In this document: one piece after another, positions 23,342-36,150 of the stretch | How positions within the stretch are numbered: position 1 is the stretch's first letter | How the letters are laid out: every line of letters begins with the position of its first letter | From: Serinus canaria | Taxonomy: Eukaryota > Chordata > Aves > Passeriformes > Fringillidae | Direction of reading: 5' to 3' | DNA: 64,000 nt | Assembly (NCBI RefSeq): GCF_022539315.1 | Contig: NC_066326.1 | Coordinates: forward strand, 15,268,601-15,332,600 | Position numbers and translations under genes: made by a program | Notes under the pieces: model-generated | The model's database searches: none | The model's input: the letters and a program-made list of their open reading frames with translations, nothing else | Told to the model about the DNA's origin: nothing

Positions 23342-26300
23342 TGTTTCTTAGGAAAAAGATTTAGGTTGAAATATTTTTGGGGAGAAGATCAGTACCTTGA
23401 AAAACAAAATGAGGAAAGTACAGAGGTTTGTTTTCTTTTCATGCTCCACAGAGAGCTCCTGCTTGTAGGCAAAGGGGCATCTGCATCTCCAGGTTAAGCA
23501 TTTCTAAATCCCAGTCCTAGCAATGTCCACCTCCAGCAGGCTGTGAGCACCCAAGTCCTCGAAGGACAGCACAAGGGATCCCAATCAGTCCCTTCAGAGA
23601 GACAAGAAACGCTGGCACTCTGTTCTGCCACTGGAAAAAGGGTTCCTTCCAGATTTGGCTGCCACCACCTCTGCATTGCCATGCACCGCTGCTTCACTCT
23701 GCTCAGGTTCACCCTCGCACTTAACACTGCCACCAGCACTGAAGTGCAGAGGATAATTCACACCCTAAATGCTGTTTGGAATGGCTGTCCCACTGCACAA
23801 GGCGTTGTGAGAACAGTTAAAGAGGAGAAGTGAGCGTGAAGGGCGGCGTGGCACTCACAGCTCTGCAGCAGAAGCTGATTGAAATGTATTAATTTGGGCA
23901 AGCTGCTTGTTCTTGCAGTGATCACTCCAATTCATTCACGCTCTGAAGCACCAGCCATTAACCACATCACAACTACTAAAAGAAGAGAAGTTGTTATCTA
24001 ATGGAAATCACCATTAGGGGCTTGCAGGAGCTTTGTTTCACAAGTTTCCAAACAGCTTTTAATGGCTTTCAGAAATTAGACACTAAATTACTGCCTGATT
24101 TTGCTTACACAACAATAGCATGGGAAAGGCAGAGTGTAAGTATATTTTCTGGATAGCTGAACTCTTGTTGTTCATGAACTGAGAGAAGCCTCCCACAAAA
24201 TCCAGAATTACAAACTCTGCTTATGGTGTTACATACCAAGGAATGGCAAAAAATTTCTTCAGCAATGACAGAAAATGAGATATGACATTTTTAGGATTTT
24301 ATAATGAAGCCATGTTACAAACTGTTCCAAGTCCCAGTTTACTGCCAAACTGAAGTTGGGGAAAAAATTTATATCAAGCTCCAAGTTTCCAGGCAACAGT
24401 TTTTAATAGAAAAAACCCACATCAGAGACTGCAAACAACACAAGACAAAATCACGAGGGAGGGGACATGACTGAGATGGAAAATATTGCTAAATTTTAGG
24501 ATCTTGTATGTGGAAATTTTTGGTCATTTCAATTGATCTTTTTCAATACAAAGGTAATGATTCAGTTCAAACATCCCAGCTTTATACAGATCTCTGAACT
24601 GTAATCTTTTAACAAATGAAACATCTTTCCATATACTCCTTCACACAAAACTATAAACCCCTCATTAGTTCTCTTTTCTTGCTGGAGTTCTGTGGTATCA
24701 GTGGAATGAAAAGAGCACAGAAAGCAGCCAAAGTACTGAATGGTATCTTAAGACTTATGGAAAGTGATACAAATACTAATGTAAAAAGTAGAGCTTGCCT
24801 TTCACCTTCAAATCCTTTACCTGACCTGCTCTGAAAGGCAGCCCCTCTTTAAAACCACACAGAATTTAATACAAAGTCCAGTTTAAAAGGAGAAAAAAAA
24901 TTGCACAAGTTTAGCAACAATAATGTTGAGCCTGAAACTGGTTTTTCCTGCAATTTATTTCCTGTTCTTATAACTGCCAACTGCAGCATTGCTGATTAAA
25001 TAAAAACAAAAGTATTGCAAAGCAAATACCTCCTACAAGATATTTTGGGGCTTTTACATGCAGATATAACAAATATGAAACATGAATGACTATGGACCTA
25101 AATACACACATGGATGAGTTTTCCATGGCAGATGTGGTACAAATCAGCAAAGCTCAGTCATCATCACTGCCTGAGTTTGCCTTCTTATTCAAGGATCTCC
25201 TTTGGCCAAAATGAACAACACAAAAAACCCCTGTTCCTAAGGTACCAGGCTGCCATAAACCACGTGCAGAGGTGCTGTGACCAGAAATCCCAGCTATACT
25301 GAAAGGAAGAGTATGTGCTTCTGCCAGAGTTTTGTTCTCTGCAAGCCAAAAATTTCCAATTACAAAAATTTTGTCTGAAAGCTCCTGAAATTGTGTTGCC
25401 TTCAGATGAATGTAATTTCTTTCTAGTCAAGTAATAAATTATAGATTTCTCTTAGTTCAACCCGAGTAGCACCAAATAAACTGAGAATTAATCTGATTCC
25501 TCCCCTGATTCCAAAGCCATCCTGAGGAGTTCTCTGTGTTTCTGGAAACATGTCTTAAGAAGGGAGTGAACAACTTTCAGCCTACAGATCAGTCAGCAGT
25601 GCTTTGGGGGGATTAATTCCTGCTTGCAGCATTACTGGGCTACACAGCATTGCTGGTGCTTAAAATGTTCAGCCAGTGCTGCAGAATCTGGAAACCAGAG
25701 TGCTAGAGCAAAAAAGGCAAAATGGGAAGCAAGGAAGAACTTGCTCCTCACCACTTCCATGAGCTCTGTAGGACAGGAGCACACAGAAATTAGGGCACAG
25801 AACCTCCTCAGTCACCTGTTCCCACAGCATCTTCTGTGTTTAAAAAGAGATCTACAGCCTCACTTGGCAAGAACATCAGCAGTAAGCTGCTAAATTGATT
25901 TTTCTGAAACATGAAATATGGGGAACATACATCATTTTAAGCATTTAATTGACCAGAGGTGCAGAGAGAATGTCTACTGAATACTGAGGGGCATCTTAGG
26001 AAGGCAAAGTTCCACATCTGCATTTTGGGAGAGGAACAGGGATTTCAGCAGGCCTTTCCCTTGGCTTTCAGTGCACCTGACACACCAAACACCACTGTAA
26101 GGCACACACAGCCTTTCACCCTTAGGTATTAAATGAGGGCTAGACAGGAAACTGTCTCAGCCGTGTTTTAAACAATAAACTACTCCATTGCTTCCTCTTG
26201 GAGACTTACCAGACATTTACTAAGAGTTTCCTAGGAAGTTACCCTTTTTTTGTTTGTTTTTAACAGAAAACCACTTCTACCCAGCCAGCATAACTGAGTT

Positions 26301-27946
26301 GATGTCCCTTAACCCAGAGATATCTCCCCCTGCCCCTCTGTATTATGGTTTATGTGAAAACAAGCAAGAGCAATTCTTTCTCTATTACAGTCTCACTGGT
26401 TGCAAGTGGAAAAAAATATCAGTAACAACTCCAAAGTAACTCCCAATGCGTCCTTTATACCTTTCCTAGAGTAACAAAATAAGAGTTACTGCAAATATTT
26501 TAAAAATTAAAGAAACAGCAGCAGTGTATCAGCCCACACAGCTCAATGTAAATGCCTTTATTGCAATGTTTTCTCATTTTTCCACACAAAGTTCTGCTGT
26601 TTCTTGGATGGACACTAGAGCAAAGTGTTCTCACACATGTTTAAAGAGAAAACTCATGTAAAAAAATGGTTTTGCCTTTTTTAGTCCCATTCCTACCAAA
26701 CAGAAGGTAATGCAGCCACCAACCACAAAATGTAACACCAAACCAGCTGCAGCCCTTGCTGGTTCTGAGCTACTTCCCAAGTAAGAAATAACTGATTTTG
26801 AAGCAAAGGCACACACAAGCCATAGACATTAAAAATGAAAAAGCCATTTCTTGTCTGTATAAATTACCCCTCAGCTCTGTAGAAGCTGGAGTGAAACCCA
26901 AGTTTATTAACCAAAGAACAGCCCCTTGAGACATGACTCTGAACTGATTGTTGAGTACTGTCAAAAATATTATGAGCTACAATCCAGATACTAAATTTCC
27001 ACTGTTCAGATCTTTTATTCAGTTTTTTTCCTGAATGGGACATTTCTTGACCCAGTGGGTAAGGGAATTCACTGCTGTTAGGAGGGCACCAAGATCAGTT
27101 CTGCAGCAAGGAATGTGTCCTTTCCACTGTGCTCATCACTGGGCAGTGGAGATGCTGTTTGACAGCCTACCTCCATTTGTCTGTTGGTTTCCCAACTGTT
27201 CCTCAGGCTTCTCTCCTCTATTCCCTTCCTTTGGAATATGAAAGTTACGGAGATATCACCTTCATATCAAATTGTTTCCACACTAGTCTTGGATAATAAA
27301 AAAGATTCCTAGAGCACTCTAGGTCAGAGAGGTTACTTGTTCTATCAATTTTCCAGAAAATTTCACTGTCATCTGTAGCATAGGCACAGGCCCATCAGTC
27401 TGCAGTGAAGAGCAGAGAGGCAGCTGCACAAATTTGATAATTGCAGCTAAGGAGCAAACATTACAAAAATGGCACATCCCAAGGTCAGCCTTGCTCTCAA
27501 CAGTTCCATCTATCAAAAATAACAGGTTGCACACTGAATCAACTGATAAGAGGCCAGAGTGCAAGATGCAGGGTGTGAGCTCTCCCACATCAAGGTTACA
27601 GCTCCTGGCTTCCACTGCACAGCAGCCCAAAGCCTGTGAGTTGTGAGAATGAGAGCTGTAAGAATCACCCAACAGACTCCATCATTAGAAACATAAAAGA
27701 ATATGCAGGATAACTGGGAGCTGCTCTTATTTCCTGGGGTGTGGTTACTGTGGCAGCAGACAGAGCTCCCAGGAAGTTTGTCTCACCTATAAATTACTCA
27801 GATAATAGAGAAGTCTGAGTAAAAAAACCTCTGACACAATTCTGAGTCTTCCAGACTTGCAGGGATTTTGAGAACAGGGAAATTCAACACTGGACTTTTT
27901 TACTGTACTTTTAAGGTGGGCAGACAGGGACCACAGAATAAAACTG
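23342..27946. other. Unique sequence, no gene called
   Basis: AT-rich sequence with scattered open frames no longer than 96 codons and no recognisable exons or repeats. Confidence 0.5.
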
Positions 27947-27986
27947 TGCATGGAAATGGGCACAAGTGCATGGAAATGGGCAAGTG
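27947..27986 (+). repeat. 20-bp tandem duplication
   Basis: Two adjacent 20-bp units beginning GTGCATGGAAATGGGCA. The first 17 bases are identical and the last three differ. It lies 22 bp upstream of the hairpin at 28009-28036. Confidence 0.85.
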
Positions 27987-28008
27987 AAGCACCTGCCCTT
28001 CCTTCCCC

Positions 28009-28036
28009 GTATTCCAACCTGCCATGGTTGGAATAC
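28009..28036 (+). repeat. Perfect 10-bp inverted repeat (hairpin)
   Basis: GTATTCCAAC (28009-28018) and GTTGGAATAC (28027-28036) are exact reverse complements around an 8-base loop. Pairing does not extend beyond the ten base pairs. The hairpin is too short for a microRNA precursor and no T-run follows. It may be a protein-binding palindrome or chance. Confidence 0.8.
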
Positions 28037-31000
28037 AGGCACAACATCAACTGAAACTTCACATAAACTTTTGAAAACAGCAGCAGCTGGAAATGAACCT
28101 GGTCAAGGGACAAAGAGCATTCCTAAGATGTTTCCTTCATATCTCACTCACGTTGACCTTTGGGCCTTGCATTTCTTTTGGGACAGAGAGGTTTTAACAT
28201 ACAAAGGGGAAATCCATGGGCAATCCCAGGACACAGCACACAATCTCCCTGAAAACCCAGGTATGGAACATGCAGGAGCAACAACCTCTGGCTTTTCTAG
28301 AGACCACATAAAACTGCAAACCATGAAAAGTGTACTTTGTATAAATAGCTCTTGTGGCTCAAGCAAGGCTTGGGATGCTGCCACATCTCTGAGGAGCTAT
28401 TAAAAGGCATCTGGAAAGAAAAAGTGGTGTGTTCCTTCCCACTGCCAATTCCCCATATCTCTAACTCCACTGACTGAATCAGCTGGCCCATTTTTAACTG
28501 CCCTTTCATCTCTACAATTAATAAAGCTGGTAAGTCTACTTAACACTCCTTAAGTCCTTGTAAATGCCTCTTTTTGGTGCCTATTCATCCTTAAAACCTG
28601 CTGCCTGATAGAGCCAAATTGGAGAGCCTTGTGTTTCCTTTCTTTTTTGTGCTTCAAAGAGCAGTGGAGCTGTTTATATACATCAGGACAAAGCATCAAT
28701 AAGTAATCAGCAAACACCTTAGGAACTGCAGCTGTTTCACAGCTGAGCACCTCTAAAAACATTACCTGAAATTGCTGCTAGACCCTGCTCCGGGTGCATT
28801 TTAGGAGAGTTGTTAATACAGAAAACTTTTGCATGAGTTGCTCACAGGAGTCTCTCCAGCTCGAGGTGCAGCTGCATCCTCTCCTGCCCTAGGCTGTAGT
28901 TTCATAAACACATTCTGGTAAACACATCTGGAGAGATGCACTGTTTGAGAGACTCAGTGCAGGCTTGTACTCAGCTACAAGGATTAATTTCAAGTAGGTC
29001 ACATCCAGCTGAGCAGAGCTGCTGCCACCAACGAGAGCTCAGCGTTTTTGAGGATGAAGTTTAGACTGTGAGCAAAAGGATCTTTGTTTTCAATGGAAGA
29101 CAAATAATCAGTAGTACCCTGCTCTAAAGGCCACATCCAGTATTTGCAATAAACACTTGAAATTTTTGGCTCAAAGTCAGGAACAACTTCAATTGAAATC
29201 AAGGTTGCTTACATCTTTTCATGGCTACATTACACCCCAGTCCAACTCCCTTCTTCTGTACCCACGGGACAAAATTGAACTCCAAGATTTCAACATTATT
29301 CCACGAGCTAGATACTGGGAACCACGGGGAAAATACCAAAAATCAGCATTTCCTGCTCCCTTTTAAGACCTATATTTATTCCTTTGTCACCTGTGAATTG
29401 GAAGTGGAACAATGACATGAGTAGCCAAGGAAGGGGGTCAGTCCCCCAGATGGAAAATGCCAGACATGTCACAACCTGAGCCTCTGTTTGCTTTGTAATT
29501 CCAGCTGTCTGCAACTACAAACAAACAAACCTAGTTTTAAAAGGAGACAACCATCCATGGAAAAAGTAAGTCTGGAGTGTTCAGAGAAGAGAGATCTATC
29601 ACACAGACTGGACTTTACTGATTAGTCCTTCACACAGCAGGAAACCTTCCTGTGCTGGCTCTCTGCTCCAAGGTAAGAGAGCCTCATCTCCCCTTACAGC
29701 ATAAATGCCACTGGAAAGACACTTAAATTGATGGAGATCTTGCTTCCATTGCACAGGTAATCCAAGACTCCTGACACAACACCCTTACTGCTGTCATTGT
29801 GTTGTGTTCCCAGTGCAGAATGGCAGCAGCAGCCACAGGCCAGCAGTGTGGACTGAGCCAGCAGCCACAGCTCAGCTCAGAGCAAAACCACAGACAAGTC
29901 CTGGGGGAGCAGGAGCACTCCAGCTGACTCCTCCATATCCTCCTGAGGTCAAAGAATAAAGAACTGACACACAGCTCCCTTGTTTGGGGAAGGCCAAGTT
30001 TCTGTCTTTGCTGTGGTTTGGAAGTCAGTCCCTTTGTCTCTGCTGGGGTTTGCATGGGGGTCTGTGAAGATCTGCCTCACACAACAGCCTCACTGGGACA
30101 TGAGAAACCCCACACTGGGTGCCTCAGAACGTTCACCAAGTTCATTATTTCCTGAATTTTGTTATTTAAACCATCCCTTATTAGCTGCAAGAAGCATATG
30201 GGACCCTGCTATAATGAAGCTACTCAATATTTTTAGCTGTTTAATATTGGATCAGCACATCATCTGGAGCAATCACCCCTCACATTTCACTTTAATTGGG
30301 CTGTCTGGAACAGAAGGGTTGAAAAAGGCACACATGTTCCACTTCCAAGCAGTATGTTCAACTGGCTCATGAAAGGTTAAAATCAGGAATAAGAAAATAG
30401 CTTTATTCCCCCAGGAGTAATGCCAGTTGATCAGTTTGAACACAGATGTTTTAAACTCCACATCTAATAAAGAGTATAGCAAGGCTCCAGAGATTTGCAG
30501 AAATAGGGAAATTCCTTCCCTTCAAAGCAGATTCTCATTACAATGTCTTCTACTATGCAAATATCTGACAAAGAAATCATAAAAGCCAAAGCAGTGGGGG
30601 GTCTGCTTGGATGACAACACTGATACAACTCTAGTTGATGTCAATATGTGATTTGTTACTGATAAAGAGCACTCAATATTCTCAAAATACAAATGTTTAC
30701 ATAGCCAGGCAATCAACTGATCAGGCCCACAGAGGCTGGAGGATGAATGGATGTGCATTCTTCACCAGGCTTCTGGGTGGCTCGGGGGGAGCAGGGACTC
30801 AGGGCAGCACCCAGCTCTCACACACCACTCCCAATGAGCAAGGGCAAATGCTCCTCTTGTCAATCACATCACTTGAAAGCAGTTTTCTCCCTCGAAGAGA
30901 TTATCACAGCAGTAAAAACCACTACAGGACATGGAGGGAATATCTGTGTAAGAATAAACAGCACTCCAAAAATGTACAAGCTCAATTTCCTTAAAGCAGG

Positions 31001-34000
31001 TCCTAGCTGAGTGGTGGGCAGCTCTGCAGGGCTCAGTGTCACCCGCCCAAAGCAGCACAGGAACACAGTGCTGAGAGTGCTTGGGGTGAGTCATGACAAG
31101 GCACTGCCCTCTCCCTGACCACCTGCAAACTCTCAGTCTGCTCCTGTCTCCTCCTTCATTTTCAGCCAATTTTCATGAGAGTCATTTTCAGCCTTTATTG
31201 GTAAGTAAGGAAATTTTTGGATGTGAAACAGCACAGCATGTCTTAGAGATCCATCTTGGGAAACTGGGGACCTTGGATTCATTCTCAAGAACTCATAACT
31301 TTAATTCAGGTACTTCCCAGCTTGTTGTAAAGTTTCTAAATAATAGTCATATTTTATAACATTTTATAGCCTTGTCCTTGGAGAATTTGACAGGCTGCCT
31401 AAGAGGTCCTCACAAAAAGTTCCTCATTCTCCTGTACCATGAAAAACTGTTTGCATACAAGTTTATTTAACAGAGAGAGAGAAGAAAGGGAAAAGTTAAT
31501 TGAAATTAGATGTTATACACTAACCTACCACAGTGAAGGTGGGAACAGATCTAAGTTCGTCTTGAAACAGCATTTTTGGTAAACAGTTAAAGTTGGTATG
31601 AACAGCTAATATTCTTTTCCTTAAATTATCTCTGCACTCCATTTTTGTGTCTTGCCCACAGTTCTCAGGGTTTGACGCTAGAAAGCCTTGAAAGAGTAAA
31701 TGCCACCAGGGAGCTCCATCAGGTTCCAAACACACAGTCCTGAGGTTCAGCCAGGGTGATGTAACAGGACACAGCCTGTGGAGCATCTGCAGGACCAGGG
31801 AGAGGGGACAGCTGCAATTCTGAATATCAGCAGAACCAGCTCCTTCTCATCTTCTGTGATCACTGCTGAATGCAGAACCCTTGACACAATCACAAGCTAT
31901 TTAGTCACAGAGGAACAAGGCTGCCCTGACAGTTGTGGGCATTTAGAAACCTTGACAGGTTTGATCACAAAATGGGTAAGATCTTCATTCAGTCTGGGAT
32001 TTGAGTGTGGCAGACTCTGTCTCAGACATCTGTCATTTAACCACAGGTCCTGCCCCTCTAAGACCCACTGAACCTCACAGACTGGGAGGACAGAGGATGG
32101 GAGATCCTGGGCCCTGCAAGCAAAATGCACCTCAGCACAGGGCTGGCAGCCCTTTGGTAGGAAACCAAAAGCAACTCAGCCAAGTTTCATGGGGGACAGA
32201 AGAAGTTTTCCAAGGGCAGACAGGACTGTTCCAGGTTTCCTCCAACAGCAAAGGTGAGAAATGAAGAACCAGCACACAGTTTTGGCTGAGGCAGCAGCTT
32301 GCACAGCTGTAGTTTACACTGTGCCCCACACAGATTTGCAGCAAATCACCCACACCCCTGCCAGCATCTCACTATTAATGTCAGGGTTAGGAGAACTCAC
32401 CAGGTGAGAAGCTGAATGTGCTCCCTCCACCCAGGGAGCTGCCTCAGCTCTTGGGAAGGTGGGTGGCACAGTGCACCCTCCCAGAAAAGGCAGCTGCACA
32501 AAGGCAGTGCTGGTCACCAGGGCTACTGACCTCGTGCCACCCTGAGCTAGCCAAGCCATAACCCTCCACTCAATGCACCAGACAGGTCAGAAACATGGCT
32601 TTGCTTTTGCTGACTTGGTTTTAACATTATTTCCCAAGAAAATAACGTTTAATTATGGGGGCTGTATGCTCAGCATCTTTTTTTATCCCAAAACTACTTT
32701 CTTATCAGATATATGAATTAATACCTCTAAGGCATGGTGACAAAAGGTATCTTATTGAAAATGCTAAGCAGTCTTCACATGTGTAATTCAGATCTGTATT
32801 TGACACCAAACTAAGAACAAAACATAGTCTGACAAGGTCAGATGAAGGTGCTGAGCACAGCAGATTGAAAGAGAAACGTGGGCATGGCAACACAACCCTG
32901 CAGATGTACTAGAAAGGCAAGAACCTTCCAATACCCTGCTTAGTATCCAATAAAACCTATTAGGACAAACACTTTGACTTCTAATGTGCTTTGTCTCGTA
33001 CATCACTGGGTCATTATTCTTTGTGAACATGTTGTCAGTATTTAATTCAACTAAGTTTGTATCCATGGCAATGGTTAGGAGTAAGTTAAAGCAAAGGGAT
33101 GTAGTCATAGGCCAGCAGCTCAGTAACAAAAAAATACAGCAGCTCACTAATGAAGTGAGAAGAGGTGAACAGGAGTGAGGAGAATGCCAACAAAAGAGGG
33201 GGAAGCTGTAATTGTAGTTGTTAGGGAGGACAGAGAAACGTGGGAAGCAGCCAAACTCCAGTCAGACTGTAATTTGGCAAATCTTGTGTTTTTAGCACTA
33301 CTAACATTTGGCAGCTGCTTCCAGTATTCCAGTAAATACAAACAAGCTTGCAGGGAGATGCCAATTCCTTGCCACATCAGGGCTGTCAGAGAGAAGTGCT
33401 TATCTACATGAATGTCCTGTGCTGCTTTATCTTCCACGGACCAGCCCAGCATCACAACCCTCACCTCCCCAGCAAATTCACTTACAAGGGGCTTAAAGGG
33501 TTTCAGACCTTCCTTGAAGGATAATACAGTTGTCAAGAAGGTAACAAGGCCCACATTAAAAACTGTGCCACTTGCTGGAAATGACTGACAGCAGAATAAA
33601 ATTGTGACTATCCTTACTATGTAAATGACTATAAGCAGCTCTAGAGGAAATCCCAGGTTATGAATCTACACAACCCTGATGCTGATCATTAGAGAAAACT
33701 AAATATCCCCATTAGTAACCCACAAAGAATAAGCTTTAATGAAATTCACCCAAACTAGAAACCTGTTTTGAGATATTTTCCACAATTACCACAGGCTATA
33801 GAGGTTAATGAAGCACAAAACACACAAGCATCTTCTACTTTCAGGTTTCATTACAAAAGAAGCTCTTATATCCAGGTTTCAGGGCAAAAAGAGTACCTCC
33901 AGCTGTTACTAAATCAGTCAGCTCAGTGTTAGAGATTATAATCACATCTCATTCTAACAGGATCTTATGCCTTCCAGGTTTTAATTCTGAGAGACTGAGT

Positions 34001-36128
34001 TAAAAGAGATTGATCCCAGCACAAGATACTCTATCATATTCTTACATGTTTTTCTCAGGTACAGACTGCAGTTTTCAATATACAAATTGCCAGCTACTTA
34101 TCTCCCTTCCTGGCTAAAACGAGTTAATTGTTCCTTTCATAAGGCAGTACATGCACTCTAGTAACAAAGAGTGTCAAATCTGCAATGCACATAAAAGCAA
34201 CTGAATTCAGTCTGTTTAGAAACCTGCACAGCTAAAATTCCTTCTGCATGACTGCTCTTTAAACAACACATTTGAAATCAGCTAAGCAGAGCCACGGATC
34301 TTGTAAGCTAAGCATCCTTGCCTGCAGTAAGATATTGTTGCAATAATTTGAGTAACACAATTTTGAAATCTCTTTACCTACTAAACACAATTCTCCTGCA
34401 TGCATAAGCCTGCACACATCATCTCACATCTTCCTTAAATAAAGTGGCCAAAGCTCTTACTTGCAAGAAATGTCAAGAACAGAAAACATCTGTTGCCCCA
34501 AATATTTGATGGACTGGAGAATGAGGAAACATTCATCCACACTGGCAGCTGAACATATGTGGGTTACCATTATACACATTATTAGTTTAGCTCCATATTT
34601 TACTACTTTTGCCACAAGAGACAAACTTGATTCTGGTATGTAAACAGAAGAATTATTTCAGAACTGCAGGAACAATTTTGTGAGAAGCTGAAAAACATCA
34701 GTTTGGACAAGCTCTTTCTTCTTGTAGCACGGTAATGTAAGATTACAGATACATGGGCTGAAAGGTGGGCTAAAGCTTTTTCAATTTAGGAATTCTTCCA
34801 ACACCACATTCCTCTTCCTCGTTTCCACAGTGTACTTAAATCCATTAAATATGGTCCTGTGGCCTCTGAAGCATGTAATTACTAAGATAAAATATGAAAA
34901 CCTCTATTTGTCTTTCAGTGTTGCCAGCCTTGAGGCTGCCAAAAGGAGAGAGCACCATGCTGTGTTCTCTTGGGCTTTGTCAGAAAGATTACAATTGTCT
35001 AAGCCAACCAGAGCAGACATACCAAAGCATGCACTGCTCCACCAGCTACTTGTAGGATTTTTGAGGTGACAACAAGAACAGGGAAAGGATAAAATTCACC
35101 CCTAACTCCAAGGGCAGCAAGGAGGCACATTCCATGCTGCTGCAAGTGGCTGGAATCCTTCTTACATGTCATTACAAATGAAATAAAAACCCCACAATGA
35201 CCCCAAGACCCACAGCACAACTTCCTAAAAAGAATTAAAGAATTCAGAACACCATTTAGGAGTAGTCTCCTCTGCAGCTTTTCCTGGCTCTGAGGTTGGT
35301 TCACAGCCAGCTGGGCCTTCAGAGAACAGAGCAGAAGTCAAACTGTGCTGTGATTCTCTCTGGAATTTTGGGGGTCAATATTCAGCCTAGATTAGACAGA
35401 CTATCTTACCCTCTTTTCATTCAAGGAGAAACATTCAGCTTGCTTATTCCTTAATTCTTTGCAGGGCTTCCACACTGAACAGAATTAGTTCTACTGAATG
35501 AATTCATCAATTCTAGCAGAGGCTGAATTGTTAAAAAAATATATTCTCTCACTTTTCCAAGTTACTACTAGACTTGGGATTGCACGCTGAAATAATGGAC
35601 ACCAGCTTTCCTTTTCTGCTGTTCACAGGAACAAATGAAGCCCAAGCACATCCCCTTCCCTAGAGAGTGTTAACAGTGATCAGAATACTGCCAGTATCAC
35701 ACAAGTTGTAAATCAGGCAAGAGGGTTTCCCCCCCTAGATTTTTAGTAAAATCTAGCAATCTTTGATCATTCAGCTTTATCAGCCTTCTCTTATCTCAGA
35801 TGCTTGACAGAATAGTGAGCAGCTCCTCTACCCAGTAAGGCTGTTGTCCAATGGCTATTTTTTATGCAAGCACAACATTAGCCCTCCTTTTTACCTCATA
35901 TCAATAGGAAAGAAAGGTGTTGGGTTCATCTCTAACATATACATACACATATAAAAGAATTCCCATTGTGTGTTTCTCCTGGCTGAATCCCACTTGGGGC
36001 ATTTCTACCTCACTCAAAGTGGGCAATTTTAACTGCAGTAGCCAGCATCCCTCCCAGTTAGCTTTAACCTGAGCATATTTTCCTTGGGGTTTGGTATCTG
36101 ATCTAAGTGAAATGCTTCTGTGCCCCAT
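28037..36128. other. Unique sequence, no gene called
   Basis: Eight kilobases of AT-rich to mixed sequence. Short repeats include an (ACAA)n stretch near 29515-29532. GC-richer patches near 31680-32560 hold overlapping open frames on both strands. The largest frame is 167 codons on the minus strand at 35901-36404, without a recognisable domain. No transposon is recognised. Confidence 0.5.
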
Positions 36129-36150
36129 GAGAGAAGAGAAGAGAAGGAGG
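36129..36150 (+). repeat. Short (GAGAA)n repeat
   Basis: A purine-only stretch of about four GAGAA-like units. It lies inside the 167-codon minus-strand open frame and contributes to its openness. Confidence 0.7.
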
